A DNA stretch of 64,000 bases from JAFDWR01 sp038216655 (GTDB lineage Bacteria > Armatimonadota > Fimbriimonadia > Fimbriimonadales > Fimbriimonadaceae), in the NCBI GenBank assembly GCA_038216655.1, contig JBBQPZ010000010.1, positions 62,001-126,000 on the forward strand, read 5' to 3'. The position numbers were made by a program, and so were the translations under genes. Positions 40,361 through 48,814 of the stretch are shown piece after piece; the stretch's first letter is position 1; every line of letters begins with the position of its first letter. The notes under the pieces are model-generated. The model did no database searches and had not been told where the DNA came from. It saw only the letters and a program-made list of their open reading frames with translations.

Positions 40361-42757
40361 ATGGCTACTCATCTCGACTCGACCTCCGCCTCCGAGGCAA
40401 TTTGCGCGGGGCAGTTTGGCCACTTTGAGGATGAAGGGCGCACCTTTGTTATTAACGATCCCAAGACGCCGGCGCCCTGGGTAAACGTTCTTGCAAATGA
40501 CCGATACGGTGCCGTAATCAGCCAGGCGGGCGGCGGCTTCTCCTGGTTCGACAACTGCCAGCTTTGTCGCATCACGCGTTGGGAGCAGGATCTTGCCCAG
40601 GATCGGCAGGGGCGCTTCGTGTATCTCCGCGATCTGGACGAGGAGTCGCGTGTCTGGTCCACCACACTGCAGCCGACTCTTGTGACGGCGAAGGTCGATC
40701 AAGTTCGGCACGGGCTGGGCTACTCGCGCTATATTCGCGAAGCCAACGGGATCGCCAGCGATCACACGGTTTTTGTTCCGCTGACCGACTCGTGCGAAGT
40801 CTGGATCGTCAGGCTCCACAACCTCACGCCTCGCCGCCGACGGTTGCGTTTCGCCTCGTTTGTCGACTGGCACCTGGGAGGCGTCAGCGATTTTCACCGG
40901 GAGTTCCACCGACTGTTCACCGAAACCCGCTCCATCGGGAACACCCAGCTCGCGTGGAAGCATCCCGGTCTAGTCGAGAATGAGCGCGCCCAACCGGAAG
41001 CCGGGCCGACCGCGTTCCACTCGGTTCAAGGCATCAGAGTCAAGCATTGGCAATCCTCCAAGTCCGAGTTCCTCGGCCGGCCCGCGAGGCTTGAAGCGCC
41101 GGCCGCGATTTTCGAGGACTCGCCGGCACCGGGAAACGGCCGTTGGGAAGATCCGATCGCTTGCGCGATGGGTGACCTGGTGCTGGAACCCGGACAGAGC
41201 GTCGCATTTGTCCTGACCCTGGGGGCGGCAGAAGACGCCACGGAAGCTCTCCGCCTCGCCGCGAAGTACACCCTTGAGCAGAGCGAACTCGAGCTGGCGA
41301 AGGTCACCCAGCATTGGGAGGATCTTTGCAAGGAGGAGTCCTTGCAGACCTCCGATCCGGCCATGAACGTCATGGTCAACTACTGGCTGCTCTATCAGAC
41401 GATCGCCGGGCGCATGACCGCTCGGTGTGCGTACTACCAGCAGGGTGGTGCGTACGGATATCGGGACCAACTGCAGGACAGCCTCGCCCTGCTGCCCGTC
41501 GCTCCCGAGCGCACGAAGAAGCAGCTCCTTCTTCACGCTGAGGCGATGTACGAGGATGGCGGCGTCCGTCATTGGTGGCATCCAGGTACCCCGATCTTCG
41601 CTGAGAGTCGGCATAGCGACACCTGCCTATGGCTCGCCTACGGCACGCTCGCCTATCTCGACGAGACCAACGATCTCCGCGCGTTGGAGACTGAATGCGC
41701 ATTTCTGAATCGCGAGACTCAGCTCGCCGGTCAGCGCGCCTCTTGGCTGGATCATTGTTTGCGCGGGATCGACCGCGCTCTGGAACTCCGGAGTCGACGA
41801 GGCTTGCCGTTGATCCAGGCGGGGGACTGGAACGACGGCCTGAGCCATGCCGGGCTCAACGGGAAGGGCGAGAGCGTGTGGGTCGGGATGTTCCTGTACG
41901 ATATCGTGCGCCGATGGTCGGAAATTCTCCTGGAGTTGGGACGCGCCGACGTCGCGGCCAAGTACATGCAGGCGGCAGGAGAACTGCGGGCGGCGGTCAA
42001 CGACTACGGCTGGGACGGCGGGTGGTACCTGGAAGGAACCTGCGACGATGGGCGCCCCTTGGGGAGCCACGAGAACACCTCGGGACAGATCTTTCTCAAC
42101 CCCCAGACCTGGGCGGTGATCACCGGAATCGCGCCGGAAGATCGTGCGACCAAGGCCATGGCGGCAGTGAAAGAGAGGCTGATCAAGCCTTACGGTGCGT
42201 TGCTGCTTCAACCCGCCTATAGCAAAGTCGACCCGTGGGTGGGTTACATCACGCGCTATGCGCCCGGGTCGCGGGAGAACGGGGGCGTCTACAGCCATGC
42301 ATCCACCTGGGCGGTTCAGGCGCTGGCAATGAGCGGCCATGCCGAGGAGGCCCTGAAGCTCTACCGCGACATGCTACCGTCGGCGAATCTCGATCAACTG
42401 GCTTACAAGGCCGAGCCGTATGTGATGCCGGGGAATGTCGATGGACCGGATTCGCCCAATGAGGGTCAGGCGGGATGGACTTGGTACACCGGCTCGTCCG
42501 CTTGGATGCTTCGCGTGGCTTACGACTGGCTCTGCGGAGTCCGGGCCAGCCGACTGGGCCTGATCGTGGCTCCTCCGAATGGTGGCCTTGGTGACTACGA
42601 GGTTTTGAGGAAGTTCCGCGGCGACCATTTCCGTATCTCGGTCAAGGGACAGGGGGACCAGATTGTCTTGACTTCCGCAACGGCGGAAATCTCCGGGGGC
42701 CGGGTATTGGCTTCCGGTAAAGGCCTCACCCATGAGGTCCGGGTCCGGCTCAGCTAG
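40361..42757 (+). CDS. GH94 family beta-glucan/oligosaccharide phosphorylase
   Basis: The 798-aa protein has the architecture of cellobiose-type phosphorylases: an N-terminal beta-sandwich, a helical linker, an (alpha/alpha)6 barrel and a C-terminal jelly-roll. The general acid is Asp492 in Gly-Asp-Trp-Asn-Asp-Gly, and the substrate loop shows Tyr-Arg-Asp-Gln-Leu-Gln-Asp near residue 368. It cleaves a beta-linked glucoside with phosphate, releasing glucose-1-phosphate, in the cytoplasm (no signal peptide). Family members act on cellobiose, cellodextrin, laminaribiose, chitobiose or 1,2-beta-oligoglucan. The neighbouring GH144-like glucanase makes a 1,2-beta-glucan substrate possible, but this is inference. 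Operator and TATAAT lie upstream. Confidence 0.88.
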   Translation: MATHLDSTSASEAICAGQFGHFEDEGRTFVINDPKTPAPWVNVLANDRYGAVISQAGGGFSWFDNCQLCRITRWEQDLAQDRQGRFVYLRDLDEESRVWSTTLQPTLVTAKVDQVRHGLGYSRYIREANGIASDHTVFVPLTDSCEVWIVRLHNLTPRRRRLRFASFVDWHLGGVSDFHREFHRLFTETRSIGNTQLAWKHPGLVENERAQPEAGPTAFHSVQGIRVKHWQSSKSEFLGRPARLEAPAAIFEDSPAPGNGRWEDPIACAMGDLVLEPGQSVAFVLTLGAAEDATEALRLAAKYTLEQSELELAKVTQHWEDLCKEESLQTSDPAMNVMVNYWLLYQTIAGRMTARCAYYQQGGAYGYRDQLQDSLALLPVAPERTKKQLLLHAEAMYEDGGVRHWWHPGTPIFAESRHSDTCLWLAYGTLAYLDETNDLRALETECAFLNRETQLAGQRASWLDHCLRGIDRALELRSRRGLPLIQAGDWNDGLSHAGLNGKGESVWVGMFLYDIVRRWSEILLELGRADVAAKYMQAAGELRAAVNDYGWDGGWYLEGTCDDGRPLGSHENTSGQIFLNPQTWAVITGIAPEDRATKAMAAVKERLIKPYGALLLQPAYSKVDPWVGYITRYAPGSRENGGVYSHASTWAVQALAMSGHAEEALKLYRDMLPSANLDQLAYKAEPYVMPGNVDGPDSPNEGQAGWTWYTGSSAWMLRVAYDWLCGVRASRLGLIVAPPNGGLGDYEVLRKFRGDHFRISVKGQGDQIVLTSATAEISGGRVLASGKGLTHEVRVRLS

Positions 42758-42801
42758 GTTCCGGTGATACAATGGTGGGGCGGACTTTAGGATCGCCAGC
42801 C

Positions 42802-43824
42802 ATGCACAAGCGCGCAACAATTATGGACGTGGCTCGCGAGGCCGGCGTCAGCAAGGTCACCGTCAGCTATGTGCTGAATGGCCAAGCTCAGAACGCCCGG
42901 ATCAGCGAACCCACTCGCGAGCGGGTGTTGCTGGCGGCCAAGGAACTTGGATACACGCCGAGCGCAATTGCGCGCAGCATGGTGACCAAGCGCGTCGACA
43001 CCCTCGGGGTGGTCTTTCAGTACGCGCAGTATTTCGCCTCGCGATCGGACTTCACCAAGGACGTCATGCTGGGAATCAACCAGGCGGCGGTGTCGCTTGG
43101 GTATGACCTGATGTTGCATACCAAGCCGATGCTCGATGCTCGAGCGGAGGTTGGTGCCTTGACCGACGGTCGAGTTGACGGAGTCCTTGTGCTTCGCGAC
43201 GCGGATGACGAGGCTCTCGACCTGCTACTCGAACAAGCTCTCCCGTGCGTGCTCTTCTTCATGCGGTCCGATCGGCCCGGCGTCGCGTTTGTCGATGCCG
43301 ACAACCGACAGGGTGGGAGTCTTGCGGCGGAGCATCTGGTTGCCTTGGGTCACAGGAGGCTCGGAATGCTCTGCGGCAGCCCGCGTTCGACGAGCGCCAA
43401 GGAGAGGTTGGCGGGGTTCCGAGATGCGCTCAATCAAAAGGGTCTCAGGGTCGACGAGCGCCACCTGCTGCACCTCACCGATATTGGAGAAGCGGACGCG
43501 ATCGAGAACTATCTGCGATCTCCGGATCGACCCAGCGGCATCTTCTGTTTCTCCGACGAATATGCGTTTCTCGCCTGCCGGATCGCTGCGAAGATCGGGC
43601 TCCGTGTCCCGGAGGATCTATCCGTCGTCGGGTTCGACTCGCTCGGAGCCTGCGACGAATTCATCCCTCCGGTCACGAGCATCCGCCAACCCGTCGTCGA
43701 GATGGCCCGGGTGGCGACCCAGATGCTGGTCAAACTTGTCCGCAAGGAACCCATCGACGAAACCCAGATCGTTTTCCACACCGTGCTCGACGTCCGAAAA
43801 TCCACCGCGCCGCCCGCGGCCTAG
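42802..43824 (+). CDS. LacI-family transcriptional regulator
   Basis: The 340-aa protein has the LacI helix-turn-helix at the N terminus (Thr-Ile-Met-Asp-Val-Ala-Arg-Glu-Ala-Gly-Val-Ser then Val-Leu-Asn-Gly). The hinge helix follows, and a sugar-binding periplasmic-protein-like domain spans about 62-335. It lies 44 bp after the GH94 gene and ends head-on with the glucanase gene, the two stop codons sharing the palindrome CTAG (43821-43824). Four palindromes of the right type lie in the promoter regions at 40.15-40.29 and 45.14-45.31 kb, so it probably represses these genes and is relieved by an oligosaccharide. A TACAAT at 42768-42773 may give it its own promoter. Confidence 0.9.
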   Translation: MHKRATIMDVAREAGVSKVTVSYVLNGQAQNARISEPTRERVLLAAKELGYTPSAIARSMVTKRVDTLGVVFQYAQYFASRSDFTKDVMLGINQAAVSLGYDLMLHTKPMLDARAEVGALTDGRVDGVLVLRDADDEALDLLLEQALPCVLFFMRSDRPGVAFVDADNRQGGSLAAEHLVALGHRRLGMLCGSPRSTSAKERLAGFRDALNQKGLRVDERHLLHLTDIGEADAIENYLRSPDRPSGIFCFSDEYAFLACRIAAKIGLRVPEDLSVVGFDSLGACDEFIPPVTSIRQPVVEMARVATQMLVKLVRKEPIDETQIVFHTVLDVRKSTAPPAA

Positions 43825-45116
43825 CCGCGCGGGGCAACGATCAACGGACGCTTTTCGAGCGGCCCCTCACTGGTCTTATGGAAGCCCGCGCGCTTCATGC
43901 CGCGCTGGTAGATCGGGCTCCCCATACTGAGGCGCTGAGGCAGGTGGTCGCGGGCACTTTCGATGCTCAGCATCACCATTCCCAAGTCAATGCCGATCAC
44001 ATCGGGGCCGATCCAGCTCTTGGTCGGGTTGATGCCATTGCTGAATCCGTACGTTCCGTAACTCTTCGGGAAGTGCCGGATGAAGTGGTTGGCCGTGGAT
44101 TTCACGATCTCCGGGATGTACAGCGCCGAGGCGATGGCACCCGTGGGCGAGGCGGTTCCGTCGTCTTCTGCCTTTCCGTCTTCGCGCGGAGCTCCGTTTC
44201 CGACATAGCCGGAGGGGGCGTCGCCCGCGTTCAGACCCCAGAAGTTGGGACCGAAGCCCTCGAAACCCTTCGGGTTGTCGATGCAGTACTGGCGGTTGCC
44301 GAGGCAGGCGTTTCGGCCTTCGACCCAATAGTCGAACCCAAGCATGTCTCGTTGACCCGAGAAGTCGAGGAAGACCTGACTCATCTGGTGCATGAAGATC
44401 GGTCCGCCGGTCAGGAGGTCCAGGCCGTGATACTTCAATTGCTTTCGCTTGATCGCCGACCAGGCCTCCTTCGCCGGAAGACTCGGAACGCATCCGAGCA
44501 TCTGGACGAAAAGGAAAGTGTCCTCGTAATATTCGTTCCAGCGTGCATTGATAAACCCGCTTTCGGGGTGCCAGCCCATGCAGAGCGTGACCTCGCCAGG
44601 TTTCGCTCCGCCGTCGGTGATCATCCACTTCCAATCGATGTCATTGAGGATGCTCTTGAGGAGAGTGGAGATCTTAGGGTCCTTGAACTCCTGCTCGGCG
44701 ATGATCGCGCCCGCGAGCATGAGGCAGGTGTCGATTGAAGAGGCTTCGCTCTTCCACATTCGTTCGCCGGTGCTCCAATCGACGAAATGGTAGAACCAGC
44801 CGTGCTCTTTCTTCCCCGAGGTCTTTAGCCAGAGGAGCGTTCTGCGCGTCCTTTCAAGCGCCTTCTGCTTGGGGAGCCAACCGCGCTCGGCTCCCACCGC
44901 GTATGCGGCCAATGCGTAACCGGTCGCGGCGACGCTCGCTATCTTGTGATCGTCGACCAGGTCGAAATTGCTCGCGCGGTCCTTGGCGAGGCCGGTAACG
45001 GGATTCGATTGCTCCCAGAAGAATTGGACGGCTCGCTTGGAAACGTCGTCGAGAAGGGCCTGTCCCGCCAATGGCGGGGGCATCGACATTGAAAGGGCCA
45101 GTAACAGCGCGGTCAT
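43821..45116 (-). CDS. Exported glycoside hydrolase, glucoamylase/GH144-like (possible endo-beta-1,2-glucanase)
   Basis: The 431-aa protein has a short signal peptide (about 1-19, ending Leu-Ala-Gly-Gln) and an (alpha/alpha)6-type sequence of the glycoamylase (PF10091) family. Recognisable parts are Ala-Val-Gln-Phe-Phe-Trp-Glu, then Ser-Ile-Asp-Thr-Cys-Leu-Met-Leu-Ala-Gly, and Ala-Arg-Trp-Asn-Glu-Tyr-Tyr-Glu-Asp. The characterised branch, GH144, cleaves beta-1,2-glucan to sophorooligosaccharides. It would act outside the cytoplasm, feeding the CUT1 transporter and the GH94 phosphorylase. Promoter sequence TATACT lies 7 nt before the ATG, so the transcript is probably leaderless; an operator-like site overlaps the -35 region. 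Confidence 0.78.
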   Translation of the reverse strand: MTALLLALSMSMPPPLAGQALLDDVSKRAVQFFWEQSNPVTGLAKDRASNFDLVDDHKIASVAATGYALAAYAVGAERGWLPKQKALERTRRTLLWLKTSGKKEHGWFYHFVDWSTGERMWKSEASSIDTCLMLAGAIIAEQEFKDPKISTLLKSILNDIDWKWMITDGGAKPGEVTLCMGWHPESGFINARWNEYYEDTFLFVQMLGCVPSLPAKEAWSAIKRKQLKYHGLDLLTGGPIFMHQMSQVFLDFSGQRDMLGFDYWVEGRNACLGNRQYCIDNPKGFEGFGPNFWGLNAGDAPSGYVGNGAPREDGKAEDDGTASPTGAIASALYIPEIVKSTANHFIRHFPKSYGTYGFSNGINPTKSWIGPDVIGIDLGMVMLSIESARDHLPQRLSMGSPIYQRGMKRAGFHKTSEGPLEKRPLIVAPRG

Positions 45117-45123
45117 ATCTCAA

Positions 45124-45129
45124 AGTATA
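45124..45129 (-). promoter_or_regulatory. Putative -10 hexamer of a leaderless gene start (GH144-like gene)
   Basis: TATACT on the minus strand ends 7 nt before the ATG at 45116. The expected start of transcription coincides with the start codon. Confidence 0.5.
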
Positions 45130-45141
45130 CGGCAGGTTTGA

Positions 45142-45153
45142 AGAACCGATTCA
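45142..45153. promoter_or_regulatory. Putative LacI-family operator (GH144-like promoter)
   Basis: AGAACCGATTCA, followed by GC, is a diverged form of the GCTGAAnCGnTTCAnC pattern, seen on the minus strand as GCTGAATCGGTTCT. It lies 12 bp upstream of the -10 hexamer and would overlap the -35 region. Confidence 0.45.
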
Positions 45154-45294
45154 GCAGTCCGACATCCAACCTAGGGCACGGCGGCGCACGGTGACTTTTC
45201 AAAAGTATCCCGTAAAAGTACCAGTCTTGATGAATTGCGATCAGGTTCGCATTTATCCGCACTGTTCTGAAGTTACACTGGGGGAGTTAGGGTT

Positions 45295-45310
45295 GCTGAA
45301 ACCATTCAGC
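45295..45310. promoter_or_regulatory. Putative LacI-family operator (PEP-CTERM gene promoter)
   Basis: GCTGAAACCATTCAGC has perfect 6-bp inverted arms and the same core as the sites at 40155 and 40278. It lies 21 bp before the ribosome site of the gene at 45342, where a bound repressor could stop transcription. TACACT at about 45275 may be the -10 hexamer. Confidence 0.55.
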
Positions 45311-45341
45311 AGCTATTTATCTTTCAATGGAGAAGAGGTTT

Positions 45342-46094
45342 ATGAAATTAACTACGACGATGGCGCTCCTCGGTGGGCTGGCCGTCCTTGCTGCTGCGAC
45401 GCCGCCGATGACTGGTGCGAAGGTCACGACTCGCGTCTTCAACAATTTCCCCGGCTCGACACTCAATGTGACGAACACATTCCCCTCAGGCATCACGATC
45501 GATGATCAGGGTTTGGGTGGGGGAGGCGGGGCAAACCGTCACATGTGGGCGCTTTCGGCGGACGGTGGCACTACGGCATACGTCTTTCATCCCGATGACT
45601 TTTTCAGCTTGTCATTCGATCTGACCTTGACCGGTACCCCCATCTCGCCCCGAAAGGAAGCAGGATTCATCATTGATGACCTCAGCTCAGGTATCGGGCA
45701 GTCGCAGTTCATCGTCAACACGGACGCTCACGAAGTCGTCGCGTTCGGCGGCCCGTTCTTCCCGTTCCCGGCAACCTACAATAGCGGCGACACCCTTCAC
45801 ATGGGGCTCGACTATTATCTCGGCTCGGACGGTCGACGCAAGGTTAACTACCATGCGGGTGCCCTCAGCAGTGGCGAACTCGACATCACTAATGTGGAGA
45901 ACTCCCTGTTTGCCGTTTCGGGCGGAACGGTTGGAGGCTATCTCCAGGTGAGCGGCAGTGCCGCGACGGTTAGCGGTGGAACGGCGCACTGGGGCAATAT
46001 CGTCTATACGAGCCCGGTGCCGGAGCCAGCGACGATGCTCGGCCTCGCGGCGGGGCTCGGTTTGCTGATCAAGCGTCGACGTTCGGTTAAGTAA
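45342..46094 (+). CDS. PEP-CTERM sorting-domain secreted protein (LacI-controlled candidate)
   Basis: The 250-aa protein has a signal peptide (about 1-25) and a beta-rich body with several Gly-Gly and Ser/Thr-rich strands. It ends Val-Pro-Glu-Pro-Ala-Thr, a hydrophobic helix and Lys-Arg-Arg-Arg-Ser-Val-Lys, the exosortase sorting signal. It is probably displayed or released at the cell surface. ATG 45342 follows the ribosome site agaagagg. Its position behind a LacI-type operator suggests that it belongs to the glucan locus, perhaps as a glycan-binding surface protein; the ligand is unknown. Confidence 0.88.
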   Translation: MKLTTTMALLGGLAVLAAATPPMTGAKVTTRVFNNFPGSTLNVTNTFPSGITIDDQGLGGGGGANRHMWALSADGGTTAYVFHPDDFFSLSFDLTLTGTPISPRKEAGFIIDDLSSGIGQSQFIVNTDAHEVVAFGGPFFPFPATYNSGDTLHMGLDYYLGSDGRRKVNYHAGALSSGELDITNVENSLFAVSGGTVGGYLQVSGSAATVSGGTAHWGNIVYTSPVPEPATMLGLAAGLGLLIKRRRSVK

Positions 46095-46112
46095 CTCGTA
46101 CCTCGACAGAAA

Positions 46113-46143
46113 AAGCGGCCAGGTTCATTGAACCTGGCCGCTT
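46113..46143. terminator. Bidirectional intrinsic terminator
   Basis: A 15-bp perfect inverted repeat (aagcggccaggttca and tgaacctggccgctt) has a one-base loop and is flanked by A- and T-rich sequence on both sides. It sits between the convergent ends of the PEP-CTERM gene and the DUF1080 gene. Confidence 0.88.
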
Positions 46144-46165
46144 CTCTTTGTCGGTCTGATTGGAA

Positions 46166-46993
46166 TTAAGGCGTGTCGTAGCCCTTGAGCTTGCGAACCC
46201 AGATATTGCGGAAGCTAAGCGGCTGCTTTGGCCCGTGATCCTGCAGGAGCAACGGCTCCTCCAACCCATGCTTCTCATAGGGAGGTACTTCCCGGTGACC
46301 ACTCATGCCATTGAGTTTCTGGTGGTTGTGGACGAGAACGCCGTTGAAGATCACCGTCTCGTAGGCAGGGGAAACCAGTTTGTCCCCGTTGAAGCGGGGG
46401 GCTTCGAAGATGATGTCGTAGGTCTGCCACTCACCGGGCTTGCGCTGCGGATTTACAAGCGGTGGCCATTGACCGTAGATCGCGCCAGCTTGGCCGTCGG
46501 CGTAGGTGTGTGCCTTGTAGGAGTCCAAGATCTGGACTTCGTAGCGGCTCATCATGTAGATGCCGCTATTGCCACGGCCTTGTCCCGTTCCATCCACGTC
46601 GGCGCGCTCTCGCCACTCAAGGTGGAGCTGACAATCGCCAAACTTCTCTCGGCTAACGAGATTTCCTGTTCCCGGCCCGACGTCGAAGTGATCGCCGACC
46701 ATCGGCCATTTGGGATCGGTCGGCTTGCCGCTCTTCACCTGCATCCAGTGGGACATGTCCTTGCCATCGAACAGCACGACCGCGTCCGAGGGCGGGGCAC
46801 CTGGCGTAGCGCCAGGGATCACCTCGGTCGGGTAGGGACGGTCGGAGTCATGGACGTGCCACTTCTGACCCGGAAGGATCGGGGTGTCCTTGTAGCCGTC
46901 GCGATGCTCCTGGGCGATGAGGCCCACGGCCAAACAGGTGGTCGCCGTGCAGCCAAAGAAAAGCACGATCCGATTGACGCTGCGTTGAATCAC
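46166..46993 (-). CDS. Exported DUF1080 protein (3-keto-disaccharide hydrolase-like)
   Basis: The 275-aa protein has a signal peptide (about 1-27) and a DUF1080 domain. Its start is marked by Val-Val-Leu-Phe-Asp-Gly-Lys-Asp-Met-Ser-His-Trp, and later it has Gly-Asn-Ser-Gly-Ile-Tyr-Met and Tyr-Glu-Val-Gln-Ile-Leu-Asp-Ser. Characterised relatives cleave 3-keto-glycosides. The start is GTG 46993, with TAGCAT 6 nt upstream, suggesting a leaderless transcript. It is separate from the ThuA gene by 30 bp but runs in the same direction. Confidence 0.85.
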   Translation of the reverse strand: MIQRSVNRIVLFFGCTATTCLAVGLIAQEHRDGYKDTPILPGQKWHVHDSDRPYPTEVIPGATPGAPPSDAVVLFDGKDMSHWMQVKSGKPTDPKWPMVGDHFDVGPGTGNLVSREKFGDCQLHLEWRERADVDGTGQGRGNSGIYMMSRYEVQILDSYKAHTYADGQAGAIYGQWPPLVNPQRKPGEWQTYDIIFEAPRFNGDKLVSPAYETVIFNGVLVHNHQKLNGMSGHREVPPYEKHGLEEPLLLQDHGPKQPLSFRNIWVRKLKGYDTP

Positions 46994-46999
46994 TTCGCA

Positions 47000-47005
47000 A
47001 TGCTA
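47000..47005 (-). promoter_or_regulatory. Putative -10 hexamer of a leaderless gene start (DUF1080 gene)
   Basis: TAGCAT on the minus strand ends 6 nt before the GTG start at 46993. No ribosome site is present between them. Confidence 0.45.
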
Positions 47006-47023
47006 CCAGGGGATTCTGAGAGA

Positions 47024-48007
47024 TCAACCCCTCTTATTCAGATCAGCCGGCTTGACGCCTTTCTTGAATCCATCGAAGCCGAACATCGTGGGTTGATAGG
47101 TGCCCATCAGCCGCACATCCGCGTGTGCGGGGACCTTAAGTCCGAGTGCCCAGTAGGTGCCGTTTACCAGTAAGCGACGGAGGCCCTCGTTGAGGAGGTC
47201 GGTGGCGGCCCCCATCGTTGTGGTCAGAACGCGGTTGGTCTTTCCTGCCTCGTTCCGAACCTCGCGAACCCAGACGATCGGCATCATTGGGTCATTGAGA
47301 TCCTGCTCGACCCCTTGAGCCGTCTTCTTGCGACCGGTAGCCGGAGGGGAACCGGGGTCGAGGCTGTTCAGCACTTGACCTCGAACGAGCACGGTGGCAT
47401 CCGCCGGGGGTGCCGCCTCGTACACGTCGGTCGTGCCAAAGATGTCCTTAACGTCGCGGAGAATCGGGTGCTCGTCGACCCGCACGCCCCGCGTGCCTTG
47501 GTGGCCGTGGTTGCCCCAGTGACTGATCCAAGTCTCGCCGAGCACGCGCTTGCCGAACCCGCCGTCGCTCTTCCACCCAAACGAACGGAAGGGGCTGGTT
47601 GAGTCTGCGGGGTAGTCGAACGCGTGGGTGCTGGTGCGGAGGGCGATGATCGGTTTGCCGGCGAGATAGTAGTCGACGAAGTGCTTCATCTGCGCCTCGG
47701 GCCAAGCGCGAAAGCGGAGGAGCATCACGCAGAGGTCGGCCGAATCGAGCGCCTCTATCCCAGGCTCGTTGTCATGGGTGTTTGGGTCGATCTCGCCATG
47801 CGGGTTCAGCGAGAAGAGGACGGTGCACTTGAACCCGTGTCGCTCCGCGAGGATGCGGGCAAGCTGGGGGAGCCCTTCTTCGGAGCGGTACTCCTCGTCA
47901 CCGGAGAGGAACACAATCTGCTTGCCCTTGCCGGGTCCGCGCCCGCCTTCGAACACCAACCGATCTTGTGGCGTGAGTAAGAGCGCGAGTGCGGCGAGGG
48001 CCAACAT
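47024..48007 (-). CDS. Exported ThuA-like domain protein
   Basis: The 327-aa protein has a short signal peptide (about 1-14) and a ThuA-like (trehalose utilisation, class I amidotransferase-like) fold. Motifs include Leu-Ser-Gly-Asp-Glu-Glu-Tyr, a central Thr-Ser-Thr-His-Ala-Phe segment, and Ser-His-Trp-Gly-Asn-His-Gly. ThuA-like proteins occur with 3-keto-sugar genes. The ATG directly abuts the stop of the FGE-fold gene (TAAATG), so the two are co-translated. Whether it is catalytic is unknown. Confidence 0.82.
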   Translation of the reverse strand: MLALAALALLLTPQDRLVFEGGRGPGKGKQIVFLSGDEEYRSEEGLPQLARILAERHGFKCTVLFSLNPHGEIDPNTHDNEPGIEALDSADLCVMLLRFRAWPEAQMKHFVDYYLAGKPIIALRTSTHAFDYPADSTSPFRSFGWKSDGGFGKRVLGETWISHWGNHGHQGTRGVRVDEHPILRDVKDIFGTTDVYEAAPPADATVLVRGQVLNSLDPGSPPATGRKKTAQGVEQDLNDPMMPIVWVREVRNEAGKTNRVLTTTMGAATDLLNEGLRRLLVNGTYWALGLKVPAHADVRLMGTYQPTMFGFDGFKKGVKPADLNKRG

Positions 48008-48814
48008 TTAGGGCTCGCAGACGAGACGGAACCCGACGAACGGGCCGTCGGCCAGCCACCAGCGGCTCTTCGGAATCTGCGGGTCGGTCTCCTGCCAATC
48101 CGGCGACCAGCGCTTACGCAGCGACGGCGAGACGTCTTTGAGCGGGTCGAGGAACGCGGAGCCACACAGGACGGGCTTGCCGTCGAGGTCGGTCGCCCAC
48201 TCGCCGACGTTGCCGAGCATATCGAACAACCCGTAGGCGTTCGGTGCCTTCGTGCCGACAGGGTGAGTCATGTGATTGGCGTTGCCGCCGTACCACGCCT
48301 GCTTATCCAATGTGCCCTTGTCGAGTTTCATTGCGTCACCCGCCCCGGCGCGACAGGCGAGCTCCCACTCGGCCTCGGTCGGGAGGCGATATTTCTTCTT
48401 CGTCGTCGAGGCGACCCAACGGCAAAACATGTCGACGTTGGTGAAGCTGACGCTGATCACGGGGTAGCCGTGGTGACCCCAACCGAGGTCGGGGAGGATG
48501 TAGCTTCGGCTCGGGCGCGCGATCGCGTCGGGGGCGAATTCGGACTGGTCGTACGCTTTGGAGGGCGGACCGCTTTGGGTGAAGGCATCGAACGCCTCCC
48601 AGGGGGTTTCCGTCTTGGCGATGAAGAACGGCTTGACGGTCACCATCTTGTCGCCGATCTTGATCGTGCCGCCGGGAATGGCGATCATTTCGATTTTGAC
48701 GACCGATCCGGGTAGCGTCTCAGTGTACGGAGCCGGAGTTTGCGGCTTTGCGATGGAGACCATGGGAACAGCGGCTAAAGCGATCAGAAAGGGATGGATA
48801 GGAACGGTTCTCAT
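48008..48814 (-). CDS. Exported SUMF1/FGE-fold protein
   Basis: The 268-aa protein has a signal peptide (about 1-23) and the formylglycine-generating-enzyme fold. Motifs are Tyr-Pro-Val-Ile-Ser-Val-Ser near residue 117, Arg-Leu-Pro-Thr-Glu-Ala-Glu-Trp-Glu near residue 143, Met-Leu-Gly-Asn-Val-Gly-Glu-Trp near residue 200 and Gly-Phe-Arg near the end. True FGEs activate sulfatases by oxidising a Cys, but many homologues have other roles. No sulfatase is in the window. Its start region overlaps the start of the divergent ApbE gene (48762-48814). Confidence 0.85.
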   Translation of the reverse strand: MRTVPIHPFLIALAAVPMVSIAKPQTPAPYTETLPGSVVKIEMIAIPGGTIKIGDKMVTVKPFFIAKTETPWEAFDAFTQSGPPSKAYDQSEFAPDAIARPSRSYILPDLGWGHHGYPVISVSFTNVDMFCRWVASTTKKKYRLPTEAEWELACRAGAGDAMKLDKGTLDKQAWYGGNANHMTHPVGTKAPNAYGLFDMLGNVGEWATDLDGKPVLCGSAFLDPLKDVSPSLRKRWSPDWQETDPQIPKSRWWLADGPFVGFRLVCEP

